Positions 23,941 to 33,790 of a DNA stretch of 64,000 bases are shown here, one piece after another. The notes under the pieces are model-generated. The model was not told the DNA's origin. It did not search any database and worked only from the letters and a program-made list of their open reading frames with translations. Location of the stretch: the NCBI RefSeq assembly GCF_964656455.1, contig NC_135714.1, positions 63,947,850-64,011,849 on the forward strand. Direction: 5' to 3'. The first letter of the stretch is position 1. The number at the start of each line of letters is the position of its first letter. The stretch comes from Halichoerus grypus (taxonomy: Eukaryota > Chordata > Mammalia > Carnivora > Phocidae). Position numbers and translations under genes: made by a program.

Positions 23941-23942
23941 AA
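23900..23942. repeat. (AAAT)n expansion in SINE tail
   Basis: About ten AAAT units, against two or three in most SINE copies here. It is a likely polymorphic microsatellite. Confidence 0.9.
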
Positions 23943-23969
23943 TCTTAAAAAAATAAAGAGGAATAAGAG

Positions 23970-24950
23970 AAGACAAAACAACAATCTAATCAAAACCAAG
24001 AAGAACATGAAAAAATAAAAAGAGAGCCACAGGGATGTCAACAGTAACTTTAAAATAACTATGCTTGATATGTTAAAGGAAATAAAATAATTTTGACATA
24101 GAACCAAATAAAGCACATTTTAGAAAGGAAAAATGCAATAACCAAAATCAGGAACTTTATGAAAGGGTTTATAAGCAGATTATAGAAGGTAAAGTGATCA
24201 TTAATGAACTTGAAGGTGAGTCAGAGGAAAAGATTCAAAGAAAGACAAAAAGTATGAAAAATAAAGAAAATATGTTAAAGGCATAAAAGACTCAATGAAG
24301 AGGGGCACCTGGGTGGCTCAGTCAGTTAAGTGATGGATTCTTGATTTCAGCTCAGGTCATGACGGAGAGTCAGCTTGAGATTCTCTCTCTCCCTCTCCTT
24401 CTGCCCCTCCCCCTGCTCTCTCTGTCACTCTCTCTCTCTCTCTCAAAAAAAAAAAAAAAAAGATTCATTGAAGAAAAATCTAACACAGGTATAACTAGAG
24501 AACCAAGAAGGCAAGGAAAAAGAAATTTGGGAAGGATGAATAGAAATGATGGAAGCCAGAGACCATGGAATAGTTTAAAGAAAATAACTGCAACTTGGAA
24601 TTTGCCACTGAGAGAAAACAACATCCAAAACTAAGGAGAAATATTTAATTCTTTCAAATCCACACTGAAGAAAATTCTAAAAAGTATTGAAGCTGGGAGA
24701 GATATGGTCTTAGAATTTCAGAGATTCAAGAAAAAATTAAAAGCAAAAACAAAAGGCAATTAGGTGGGTAATTCTAAATCAATACTGGCTATTTAAACCA
24801 AAACAATAATGTTTTGTGAACTTTAATATTTACTAAGAATCAAAATAGATGGCAACAATAGCATAAAACCTGTGAGGGAGGATAAATGGAGTTAAAGTAT
24901 GCTAAGACTCTTGTATCATCCAGAAAAAAAGAAAAGAGTACTAATTTAGG
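23970..24950 (+). pseudogene. Old L1: ORF1-region remnant
   Basis: The A-rich sequence carries ORF1-like wording (alternating 'atgaacttgaaggtgagtc', 'gaaaagattcaaag', 'aagctgggagagatatgg') in the position expected upstream of the ORF2 remnant that follows. It is full of stops. A SINE (24302-24460) interrupts it. The exact 5' end is uncertain. Confidence 0.6.
24302..24460 (+). mobile_element. SINEC with internal deletion, 14-bp TSD
   Basis: Forward SINE from 'ggggcacctgggtggctcag' that jumps from 'caggtcatgac' to 'ggagagtcagcttgagattc', losing roughly 55 bp of the middle. It ends in A17. TSD is agactcaatgaaga/agattcattgaaga at 24288-24301 and 24461-24474. Confidence 0.93.
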
Positions 24951-25395
24951 TTACTTTGATAATTTAAGGACGCATGCTTTAATCTCTAGTGTAACCATTA
25001 AAAGAATGTATGACTACTAAGATAACAGAGAGAGAAATTAGAAAAATAGGAAAAATATGGCATCAATCCAAAGAAGGGAAAAAAAGAGATAAAAAATAAA
25101 TTAGTTGGGATGAATAAAAATTACATAGAAATTTAAATCCAGACATATCAGTAACTGCATTGAATGTAAATGGCTTAAATGTTCCCAAGAAAGACAGATT
25201 ATCAAAATGAAATTAAAAAAACAAAACTCAACCATTTCCCTCCCACAGAGAGACAAATATAAGGATACAGAAAGATTGAAAGTAAAAGGATAAAAGCAAA
25301 AGATATGTGCTGCAAATATTAACCAAAAGAAAGCTGGTATAGCCCTAAAGACTTTATGGCAAAAAGCATTACTAGGGCTCAAGAGAACACTTCAT

Positions 25396-25505
25396 GGAGC
25401 ACTGGGTGTTATACGCAAACAATGAATCATGGAACACTACATCAAAAACTAATGATGTAATGTATGGTGATTAACATAACATAATAATAAAAAAAATTTT
25501 AAAAA
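25396..25505 (+). mobile_element. Extremely 5'-truncated L1 tail, 110 bp
   Basis: The segment 'ggagcactgggtgttatac ... taacataacataata' plus an A-rich tail equals the last part of the L1 at 4.2-4.35 kb. TSD aagagaacacttcat is perfect at 25381-25395 and 25506-25520. Confidence 0.95.
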
Positions 25506-25753
25506 AAGAGAACACTTCATAAAAGGCTCAATTCACCAGGAAGAGACAGTAATTCTAAACATGAAAACAAAAATACAGAGAACTGAGAAAAATAAATAGA
25601 TCTATAACCACAGTAGGATATTATAACATCCTTCTCTCAGAAACGAATAGAATAAGCAGATAAAAGATTCGAAAAGATATAGAAGATTTCATCAACATGA
25701 TTAGCAAATATAAACTACTATCATGTAACAACAGACACTGAATTCAACAATTG

Positions 25754-25946
25754 TTTTTTTTTTTTAAAGATTTTATTTATTTATTCATGAGAGACAGAGA
25801 AAGAGAGAGAGAGAGGCAGAGGCAGAGGGAGAAGCAGACTCCTCGCCAAGCAGAGAGCCCGATGCAGGACTCGATCCCAGGACCCAGGGATCATGACCTG
25901 AGCCCAAGGCAGAAGCTTAACCGACTGAGCTACACAGGCTCCCTAC
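25754..25946 (-). mobile_element. SINEC, reverse strand, 12-bp TSD
   Basis: T-rich start, 'aaagattttatttatttattc', GA repeats, 'tcgatcccaggacccaggg' and 'actgagctacacaggctccc'. TSD attcaacaattg lies at 25742-25753 and 25947-25958. The 'ttcatgagagacagag' wording is unlike most other copies here. Confidence 0.95.
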
Positions 25947-26520
25947 ATTCAACAATTGTAAAACACATATTCTTTTCGGATGCCCACAGAACACTGACAA
26001 AAAGGGACCATATTCCAGGGCATAAACTGAAATTGGGTACAAAGTATATACAAAGTATGACCACAATGTAAAGAAACTGAAACCAATTAAAAAAAACAAA
26101 AAACCTCACATGTGTTTGAAAAATAATAAATACATTTCTAAACAATCGAAGGCCAAAGGAGAAATCACAGTCTTGAAGTCCAGAAAATATTTTAAATGAG
26201 TAACAGTAAAAATACTACTTATCAAAATTCATGGAATGCTGTTAAGTCTGAGATTATGACCTTAAATGGACATACAAAACAAAGCAAGGCTGAAATTCAA
26301 TTATCTAAGCATCTCTTTCCCATTTCCATAGAGGAAAAGAACAGCCTAAAGAAAATAGTCGGGGGGGAAAAAAGAAGAAAATACATCAGAAAAAAATTAA
26401 TACAATAAAAACAAATATACACTAAAGAGGATCAGTCGAGTCAAAAGTTGGTTCCTTAAAAATAAGACACAAATTCATCAAACAGCAGAAGTTAGAAAAC
26501 TGGGGATAAATGCTTTATCT

Positions 26521-27510
26521 TTAAATGACCTATAATGCTGACAAAAACAAAGACCTCTATCTTCATATTTTTAAACCTGCCATTTTGTGCCTCTGCTTTC
26601 TGGTCTAACCTCCTTCAGTCTCTCTCCATCACATTAGTGCCAGTATGATAATGCAAATGTGTGTTGAGTAAACAAGGGGATGTTGCTGACACCAGGAAAC
26701 ACTTATCCTGAGGGTATTCCTAATTGGGATCGTGAGTAGTCAACCACCCCACAAGCAAACCACTCCACAGGACTCAAGTTTCTTCAAGGACTCAAGAGAA
26801 TTCTGCAATCCCTACCAGAGGGTATCGCTTTTTTCAACAAAGTGGCCTTAGACTGAACCATGCAGTTTGAACTCAGACTCTGCTCCAACCCATCTTGTAC
26901 AATAGAGATTGCCTCTGGCCTCTGGTCCTCTGGGTCCTTGAGGGACCAAGATCCTTTCATTTTTCTCTCTAAAATCAGGAAGAGCTGACTTGAGTAGAAG
27001 CCACAGTGATACAATGACCACCTCCAGAGCGAGCTGCTGTTTCCTGCCTGCTCAATCCAGCTTTTCTCTCTCTCTAGGTTTTGAAACTCTTGTGTTTACA
27101 TAATCTCTTCCTCCAAAAAGTCCCTCTGTTATGTTATCCGGGGTCATACTGTCCACTCTCCAGCTGAGCATGCCTCCTGACTCAGCATCACAGTTCCCAT
27201 TTGCTCATTTATAACTACATGTTCTCCTGACAGGGGGAAGGGAGAATGGTCATTAAGACTGCCAAAATATTACAAATTTAGGCCCCCCTGTTAAAATTTT
27301 AACATAGCTATCCCTGTATGAACCTCCTAATCTCTGCTCAATCTTATAATTCTCAATAACAATTCTTGGGAGGGGTGCAGATTATTCAGACTATAATGAT
27401 TAAACTGTAAGTAAAACATCAGAGACCCCAAAAGATGATCAACTTGGTGCCTTTGCATAGGGATAGACTTACCCACAAATTATCATTATGAGTTTTTTTC
27501 CATTCTGCTT
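26521..27510. other. No gene seen
   Basis: Unique-looking sequence of moderate GC. The reverse 76-codon frame at 26784-27014 has no recognised domain. Confidence 0.5.
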
Positions 27511-27739
27511 AGTAAAGTGGTTGAGGAAAAAGGACATCTGGGCTTGGGTTCAAATCTTAGTTCTGCCATGTATTAGCTATGCAATGTGTGGCAAGTTGCT
27601 TATCTTCTCCATGACTGTCGCTTCATATATAAATAGGTAAAATAAATGCATCTATCTATAATGTATTTTTGTGGATTTAATGAAGTAATATATACAAATT
27701 GCCTAACAGAGTTCCCAAAACAGAACACACTAGAAATGT
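27511..27739 (+). repeat. MIR, forward strand
   Basis: 'gcttgggttcaaatcttag', 'tctgccatgtattagctatg', 'ggcaagttgcttatcttctcc' and 'ttaatgaagtaatatatac' match MIR in order. The following L1 inserted into its 3' end. Confidence 0.88.
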
Positions 27740-27997
27740 TATTATTAATTATAGTTTTTATTATAGATATAATTAACAAAGTGTTATATTAGTTTCAGAT
27801 GTGCAATATAATAAACCAACAATTCTATACATTTCTCAGTGCTTGTCGAGATAAATGTACTCTTAGTGCCCTTTTCCTATTTCACCCCCACCACCCCACC
27901 TCCCCTCTGGCAACCATGTTTGTTCTCTGTATTTAAGAGTCTGGTTTTATCTTTGTTTGTCTCTTTTTGTTTTGTTTGTTTATTTGTTTTGTTTCTT

Positions 27998-28270
27998 TTT
28001 TTTTTTCTTTCAAGATTTTATTTAAATTCAAGTTAGTTCACATATAGTATAGTGTTAGTTTCAGGGGTAGAATTTAGTGATTCATCAGTTGCATATAACA
28101 CTCAATTGCTCATTACATCAAATGCCCTCCTCAGTGCCCATCACCCAATTACCCCATCCTCCCATCCATCTTCCCTCCAGCAACCCTCAGTTTGTTCCCT
28201 ATATTTAAGTCTCTTGTGGTTTGCCTCCCTCCCTGTCTTTGTCTCATTTTATTTTTCCTTCCCTCCCCCT
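27998..28270 (-). mobile_element. Nested antisense L1 3'-UTR fragment
   Basis: Starts with a T run and 'caagattttatttaaattcaag', repeats the same 3'-UTR landmarks as the outer L1 ('agttcacatatagtatagtg', 'caaccctcagtttgttcc') and stops at 'ccctccccct'. The flanking repeat ttgttttgtttctt/atgttttgtctctt (27984-27997, 28271-28284) fits a TSD in the outer element. Confidence 0.75.
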
Positions 28271-28411
28271 ATGTTTTGTCTCTTAAATTCCACATCTGAG
28301 TGAGATCCTATGGTATTTGTCTCTCTGATTTATTTCCCTTAGCATTATACTCTCTAAGTCCATCTATGTTGTTGCAAATGGCAAGATTTTTATAGCTGAG
28401 TTATAGTCCAC

Positions 28412-28437
28412 TGTGTGTGTGTGTGTGTGTGTGTGTA
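28412..28437. repeat. (TG)n microsatellite inside the L1 tail
   Basis: An uninterrupted TG run of about 13 units sits at a position where L1 ORF2 normally encodes 'tatatacaatgg'. Confidence 0.9.
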
Positions 28438-28961
28438 CATGCACACACACATAAGGCATCTTTTTTATCCATTCATCTTCGATGGAGACTTGGGTTGTTT
28501 CCATATCTTAGCTATTGTAGATAATATGGCAATAAACACAGGGGTGCATATATCTTTTCAAATTAGTGTTTTCATTTTCTTTGAGTAAATACCCAGTAGT
28601 AGAATTACTGGATCATGCAGTAATTCTATTTTTAAATTTTTGAGGAATCTCCATACTTCTTTCCACAAGGACTGCACTAATTTGCAATCCCATCAATAGT
28701 GCACAAGGATTCCTTTTTCTCCACATCCTCACTAAACTTATTATTTCTTGCGTTTTTTATTTTAGCCATTCTGACAAGTGTAAAGTGATATCTCATTGTA
28801 GTTTTAATTTGCATTCCCCTGATGATTAGTGATGTTGAGCATCTTTTCATGTGTCTGTTGACCATCTGTAAGTCTTCTTTGGAAAAATGTCTATTCAGGT
28901 CCTCTACGCATTTTTAATCAGATTATTTATTTTCTTGACACTGAGTTGTATTATTAATTAT

Positions 28962-29164
28962 TTTTATTTTTAATATTATCTGTTCAATTGTTGCTATATC
29001 TCACCTTCCCTTCTCTTCCCTTCTAGTCACTCAAACTCTCTTATCCTTTCTCAGAACTTCCTTATCAGAGAAAAAAGAGATTATTATCTTCTGACACCTT
29101 CACTAAAGAATTAATCATTTATTGATAATGGGAAGCAATATTAAAAAGTGTTCATGCTAGTGAG
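28962..29164. other. Short unique stretch
   Basis: AT-rich, with nothing recognisable. Confidence 0.4.
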
Positions 29165-29527
29165 CTGTTACAGACTTAATGTTTGTGTCCCCCAACTAAA
29201 TTCATGTTGAAACCTAATCTCCAAGGTGATGGTATTTAGAGGTAGAGCCTTTGTGAAATTATTAGGTCCTAAGACTAGAGCCCTCATGAATGGGATTAGT
29301 GCCCTTATAAAAGAGACTCACTCCAGATAGCTCCCTTGCCCCTTCTACCATGTCCGCACATGGAGAACAGGCTGTCTATGAACCAGGAAGTAGGCTCTCA
29401 TCAAACACTGAATCTGTTGGTGCCTTGACCTTGAACTTCCCAGCCTCTAGAACTGTGAGAACTAAATGTTTGTTGTTTTAGCCACCAAATTATGGTATTC
29501 TGTTATAGCAGCCCAACGGAGTAAGAC
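29165..29527 (+). mobile_element. Ancient solo LTR, MaLR-like
   Basis: 'gttacagacttaatgtttgtgtccccc', 'gggattagtgcccttataaaa', 'agaactgtgagaactaaatg' and 'gttatagcagcccaacggagtaagac' are landmarks of an old, common mammalian LTR-type repeat. I assign it only to the ERVL-MaLR group in general. No internal genes follow. Confidence 0.6.
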
Positions 29528-29740
29528 TTGGGCTCTAGAGCCAGGAGGCCTCAGTTTAGTGCTGGCTCTGTCACATCCTTACTATGTATTCTTGGACAAG
29601 ATACTTAACTTCCCAGATTTCTCATCTTAAAAATGCAAATAGTATCTATGTCTGCCTCATGAGGTTACTGAAGATAAAATAATTATAGAAAGTACCTGGT
29701 ACGTAGGATGCTTTCTGTATGAATATTGCCTGTTTATAGT
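29528..29740 (+). repeat. MIR, forward strand
   Basis: 'gggctctagagccaggaggcc', 'ttggacaagatacttaact' and 'atgaggttactgaag' match MIR in order. Confidence 0.85.
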
Positions 29741-29766
29741 TTATTAGTTTATTTTTGTCTTTTAAA

Positions 29767-29975
29767 GATTTTATTTATTTATTTATTTATTTGAGAGAGA
29801 GAGTGCGCGTGAGAATGGTGGGGAGGGGCAGAGTGGGAGGGAGAGAGAGAGAGAAAGAGACTCTCCACTCTGAGCATGGAGTCCATCATGGGGCTCGATC
29901 TCACAATTCTGAGATCGTGACCTGAGCTGAAACCAAGAGTCAGATGCTCAACCAACTGAGCCACCAAGGCACCCC
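29767..29975 (-). mobile_element. SINEC, reverse strand, 17-bp TSD
   Basis: Complement of the tail with an expanded (TTTA) run, GA-rich block, 'tgagatcgtgacctgagctg' and 'actgagccaccaaggcaccc'. Flanks tatttttgtcttttaaa (29750-29766) and tattcttgtattttaaa (29976-29992) differ at two bases. A 62-codon reverse frame inside is SINE sequence. Confidence 0.93.
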
Positions 29976-29992
29976 TATTCTTGTATTTTAAA

Positions 29993-30334
29993 ATAGGGAA
30001 GAGAATTACTATTAAACTTTAGGCATGAACTAACCTCTTAGGTACTCTACCTATTGAAGATCTATAACAACTTTCCCAAAGGCCACCTATCTTTCAGCTA
30101 ATAGTTTTCTTTCTCTCATAGGAGATTTTCCCTGGATTGCTTCTCAGTGAGTCATTCCCCACTTCCAGTTTTGTTCACATTTTAAACCACTCTATGGTTA
30201 ATGAATCACTTCTACCTACTGCCTTATCATTTGCTTTTTTTTTCCCCTCCTAATTCCCCTGGAGAAACAAAATAGAAAAGAAAAAAAGATATTTGGGGCC
30301 AGAACATTGAATACCAATGGAAATTCAATGCCTT
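29993..30334. other. No gene seen
   Basis: Short unique-looking stretch, AT-rich. Confidence 0.45.
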
Positions 30335-30345
30335 AAATACCTTTG

Positions 30346-30541
30346 GGGGGTGCCTGGGCGGCTCAGTCTTTAAGCATCTGCCTTCGGCTCAGGTCATGAT
30401 CCCAGGGTCCTGGCATCAAGCCCGCATCAGGCTCCCCGCTCAGCAGGAAACCTGCTTCTCCCTCTCCCACTCTCCCTGCTTGTGTTCCCTCTCTTGCTTT
30501 CTCTCTCTCTCTGTCAAATAAATAAATAAAATCTTAAAAAA
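30346..30541 (+). mobile_element. SINEC, young subtype
   Basis: 'gggtgcctgggcggctcagtc', 'ggtcatgatcccagggtcctg', 'cctgcttctccctctcccac' and 'aaataaataaataaaatctt'. The TSD is short (aaataccttt/caataccttt at 30335-30344 and 30542-30551). Confidence 0.95.
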
Positions 30542-30551
30542 CAATACCTTT

Positions 30552-30914
30552 GGATGAAGCCTCAACCCAAAGGGTAAAATAATCTCCCCCCACCTCACTT
30601 CTTTCAATGCCAGAACTCATGATCCTTACCTGTTCTCTTCTTTAAAAGTCTCTAGTTAAAACCTTGGGTACCAATGTTTGCTTGTTTAGTGACACATTTT
30701 CTACATTTAGAACACTTTGGAAAATGTAACCTTAGAAGAAGTGAGGCGAAGAGGAAAAAGAGAGAGAGAAGGGGAGTCTGAGAAGCAAGGGAGACCAGTA
30801 AAAATAAGGAAAGGAGGTGGTGAAGATATAGAGAAAGAGAAAGGAAGAAAAAGAAACAGAATTAGGGGAAATTAGTAAAAAAAAAGGGGGGGGGATAAAA
30901 AAGTAGAGATTAGA
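30552..30914. other. No gene; purine-rich tract
   Basis: From about 30735 to 30905 the top strand is strongly purine-rich (AG/GGGG), a low-complexity tract that produces a false reverse frame. It may mark the 5' edge of the old L1 that follows. Confidence 0.45.
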
Positions 30915-31587
30915 CTTGTGGGTTTTGGTTCCATGCATAAGAAGCCAGTCCATTCTAACAAGTACAAAGTTGAAGAGGCTGAAAAATCAACAACTCTTCT
31001 TCAATCCATAAGAGAGGGGAGGACACGGGGAAAACCACTGCCCCCAAGATTGGAGAGACAGGCAGATGAACACAAGAAATCATGGCTTACCAGACGATAG
31101 ACCCATAAGAAGAAACCAACAAGGGAGAAAGTGCTGGTGTAGGATACCAGAATTATAATTGAAAAATTGCTAGAGTCTCAGTGAGGACAAGTCTGAGAGT
31201 TAAAACTCCAGGAGGAACTCAGAGATAAGGGGAGTCTCCAAAATATTGTGAGATTTACCTACAGGAACTTGGCCAGGTTCCCACAGTAAATATCAGAGAA
31301 AAATCCTCTTGTGCTTCTAGCAAGGGGAGGAGATAAGAAACCATTTGGAAATATGTCAAAGCACTCTTCTTTGGGGGGAAACTAATTAACCAGAGCCTAA
31401 CCTCCTGGGGTGTTATCAGAGCCTAACTGGCTCTGGGAAAAGGGAAATACTCAACTCCAGCCAGCTCCAGCCTTCCACATGAAAAGGGGGTAATAACCAA
31501 CTCCAACACACTCTAGACATTCCATCCCAACTAAGGGGGAAGAAAAGACTGAGACCTAATCATAGACTATAAAACACTTTCCCTCCC

Positions 31588-31828
31588 GGGGCACCTGGGT
31601 GGCTCAGTCCATTAAGTGTCTGACTCTTGGTTTCGGCTCAGGTCATGATCTCAGGGTCATGAGATCCAGCCCCACCTTGGGCTCCACACTCAGTGGGGAG
31701 TCTGCTTGAGATTCTCTTGCTCCCTCTCCTTCTGCCCCTCCCCCCTCCACATTTGCTCTCTCTCTCTCTCTCTCTAAAATAAATATCTTTTAAAAAAATA
31801 AAATAAAATTTCTAAAAAAAAAAAACAT
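31588..31828 (+). mobile_element. SINEC, 15-bp TSD
   Basis: 'ggggcacctgggtggctcag', 'ggtcatgatctcagggtcatg' and CT-rich, ending in an A-rich tail with AAAAT units. TSD aacactttccctccc/aacatttcccctccc at 31573-31587 and 31829-31843. Confidence 0.94.
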
Positions 31829-31956
31829 AACATTTCCCCTCCCTTAACACCTCACCACCATATTACTCAAAGCTTATTTATAGCAGTAATACAACATGTC
31901 TGGTTTTTTAAAAAAAAAGATAAGGCATATCAAAAGGCAAAAAAGAAAACCAATTT

Positions 31957-32169
31957 TGTTTTTTCATGTTTTTTTAATTTAAATTCAGTTAATTAACATA
32001 TAATGTATTATTGGTTTCAGAGGTAGAGATGAGTGATTCATCAGTCTTATATAATACCCAGTGCTCATTACATCACATGACTTCCTTAATGTCTAGCACC
32101 CAGTGATCCCACCCCACCTCCAGCAACCCTCAATTTGTTTCCTATGATTAAGAGTCTCTTATGGAAAAA
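31957..32169 (-). mobile_element. Antisense L1 3'-UTR fragment
   Basis: The T-rich start and 'aatttaaattcagttaattaac', then 'gtgattcatcag' and 'caatttgtttcctatgattaagagtctctt', are the same L1 3'-UTR landmarks as at 28.0-28.3 kb. Short A-rich flanking repeats near 31946-31956 and 32168-32178 (aaaaccaattt/aaaaacaattt) fit a TSD. Confidence 0.8.
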
Positions 32170-32175
32170 AAACAA

Positions 32176-33790
32176 TTTGAAGCGACACAGCAACCATCAG
32201 AACCAGACATGGCAAGAATGTTGGAATTATCAGACCATGAATTTAAAACAACTATGATTAGTATGTGAAGACCTATAATGGGTAAAGTAGGCAGCATGTA
32301 AGAACAGGTGAGCACTATAAGCAGAGAGATGAAATCCCAAGAAAGAACCAGAAAGAAATACTAGAGATTAAATACATTGTAACAGAAATAAAGAATACCT
32401 TTGAGAAGCTTATTGGTAGACTGGACAGAGCTGAGGAAAGAATCTCTGATCTAGAAGATATCAGTAGAATCCTTGAAAATTAAAAAAAAAAAGCAAATAA
32501 ACACTGACAAAAATAGAACAGAATATCTAAGAATGTGGGACAGTTCAAAAAGGTGTAACATACACACAACAGGAATACCAGAAGGAGAAGACAAAGAAAG
32601 GAATAGAAGAAATATTGTAACAATAATGACTAAGTATTTTCCCAAATTAGTATCAGACACCAAACCAGAGACCCAGGAAGCTTAGAGAACATCAAGCAGA
32701 ATAAATACCAAAAAAACTATACCTAGGCATATCATTTTTAAACTACATAAAATCAAAGATAAAGAAAAACAAAACAAAAAGATAAAGAAAAAAATACTGA
32801 AAAATCCAGAGGACAAAAACATTTTATATACAGAGGAACAAAGATAAGCATTATATCTGACTTCCCCTCAGAAATCATGCAAGCAAGAAGAGAGTAGAAT
32901 GAAATATTTAAAATATTGATAAAGAAAAAAAACAACAACCTAGAATTCTGTTCCCTGTGAAATTATTCTTCAAAAGTGAAGGAGAAATTTTCTCAGACAA
33001 ATAAAAATTGAGGGAATTTGTTGCCAGTAGATCTGCTTTGCAAGAAATATTAAAGTTCTTAATATAGATCAGAAACTCAGATCTTGGGGTGCCTGGGGGC
33101 TCAGTCATTAAGCATCTGCCTTTAGCTCAGGTCATGATCCCAGGGTCCTGGGATCGAGCCCCGCATCGGGCTCCCTGCTCCACTGGAAGCCTGCTTCTTC
33201 CTCTCCCACTCCCCCTGCTTGTGTCCCCTCTCTCACTGTGTCTCTCTGTCAGATAAATAAAATGTTAAAAAAAAAAAAAAAAGAAACTCAGATCTACATA
33301 AAGAAAGAAAAAATATCAAAGAAGGAATAAATGAAAGTAAAATAGAAACTTTTATTTTTCTTATTCTTAATTGATCTAACAGATAATAGTTTGTTCAAAA
33401 TGATAATACCAACAAAATATTTGACTATGTATGCTTGTATGTATATCTAATTATATATCTTATGGTAATATACGCTTTTATATGAGTGAAATGAATGATA
33501 GCAATGACACAAGGGAGGAATTAGGATTATTTTGTTATTATAAGGTGCTCACACTACCTGTGAAGTGGTATAGTATTACTTGAAAGTGGACTTGGATTAG
33601 CTATAAATGTAGGGCAACTACTAAAAACAGTAAAAAAAGAAGTATAACTGATATACTAAGAGAGGAAATAAAATGTGATCATATAAAATGCTCAATTAAA
33701 AATACAAAAGGCAAAAAAAAGAATAGAAGACAAAAATAGGAATACAGAACAAGGGTAATAAAAAGAAAACAGTAACAAATAAGTTAGATA
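32176..33790 (+). pseudogene. Old L1 ORF1 and inter-ORF remnant
   Basis: Translated pieces read LDRAEERISDLED and, at 32513-32685, an open stretch with NRTEYLRMWDSSKRCN... IPEGEDKERN, the RNA-binding part of L1 ORF1 (nucleic-acid chaperone that coats L1 RNA). Stops and frameshifts are frequent. The spacer to ORF2 (33300-33790) has the A-rich wording seen between ORFs of old L1s. A SINE (33085-33281) interrupts it. Confidence 0.8.
33085..33281 (+). mobile_element. SINEC, 14-bp TSD
   Basis: 'ggggtgcctgggggctcagtc' to 'aaataaaatgtt' and a long A run. TSD agaaactcagatct is perfect at 33071-33084 and 33282-33295. Young subtype, one base lost in the A-box region. Confidence 0.96.

Larger units (their letters stand above)
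23607..23955 (+). mobile_element. Chimeric SINEC with a 138-bp foreign segment
   Basis: Normal SINE head and body run from 'gggctcctgggtggttcag' to 'ctctgccc' (23757). The sequence then switches at 'ctccc' into a copy of the segment at 21676-21810 (here 23758-23895) and returns to a long (AAAT)n tail ending 'aaaatcttaaaaaaa'. One TSD encloses the whole unit: aagaggagtaagag at 23593-23606 and aagaggaataagag at 23956-23969. The SINE's own segment between the CT-rich stretch and the tail is largely replaced. Confidence 0.93.
24951..26520 (+). pseudogene. Old L1: inter-ORF and ORF2 endonuclease remnant
   Basis: From about 25135 the translation gives NPDISVTALNVNGLN-like wording, the start of the L1 ORF2 endonuclease. 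Later pieces ('attcttttcggatgcccacag', 'agggaccatattccagggc', 'tggttccttaaaaataag') follow ORF2 order. Many stops and frameshifts show this is an old copy. It carries a 110-bp younger L1 tail (25396-25505) and a SINE (25754-25946). The RT half is absent. Confidence 0.75.
27740..28961 (-). mobile_element. Antisense L1 tail (3' UTR plus ORF2 end) containing a second L1 tail
   Basis: TSD tattattaattat at 27740-27752 and 28949-28961 bounds the block. Read on the reverse strand it is the end of L1 ORF2 (complement of 28300-28940: 'aatagccaaa', 'ctgctgggtatttactc', 'gagataccac'-type wording) and a 3' UTR (27753-27985). A second L1 3' UTR (27998-28270) is nested in it. No frame is intact. Confidence 0.85.
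30915..32175 (+). mobile_element. Tentative 5' UTR/5' region of the old L1
   Basis: Sequence such as 'gagcctaacctcctggggtg' and, nearer ORF1, 'aaggcatatcaaaaggc' continuing after 32170 in 'gcgacacagcaaccatcag' resembles the 5' region of old L1M elements and abuts the ORF1 remnant directly. A SINE (31588-31828) and an antisense L1 tail (31957-32169) interrupt it. The 5' boundary is a guess and no matching left TSD was found. Confidence 0.45.

Noticed and set aside
23900..23942. CRISPR-like regular repeats
   Set aside because: It is a tetranucleotide microsatellite in a SINE tail, with no spacers. The window is mammalian.
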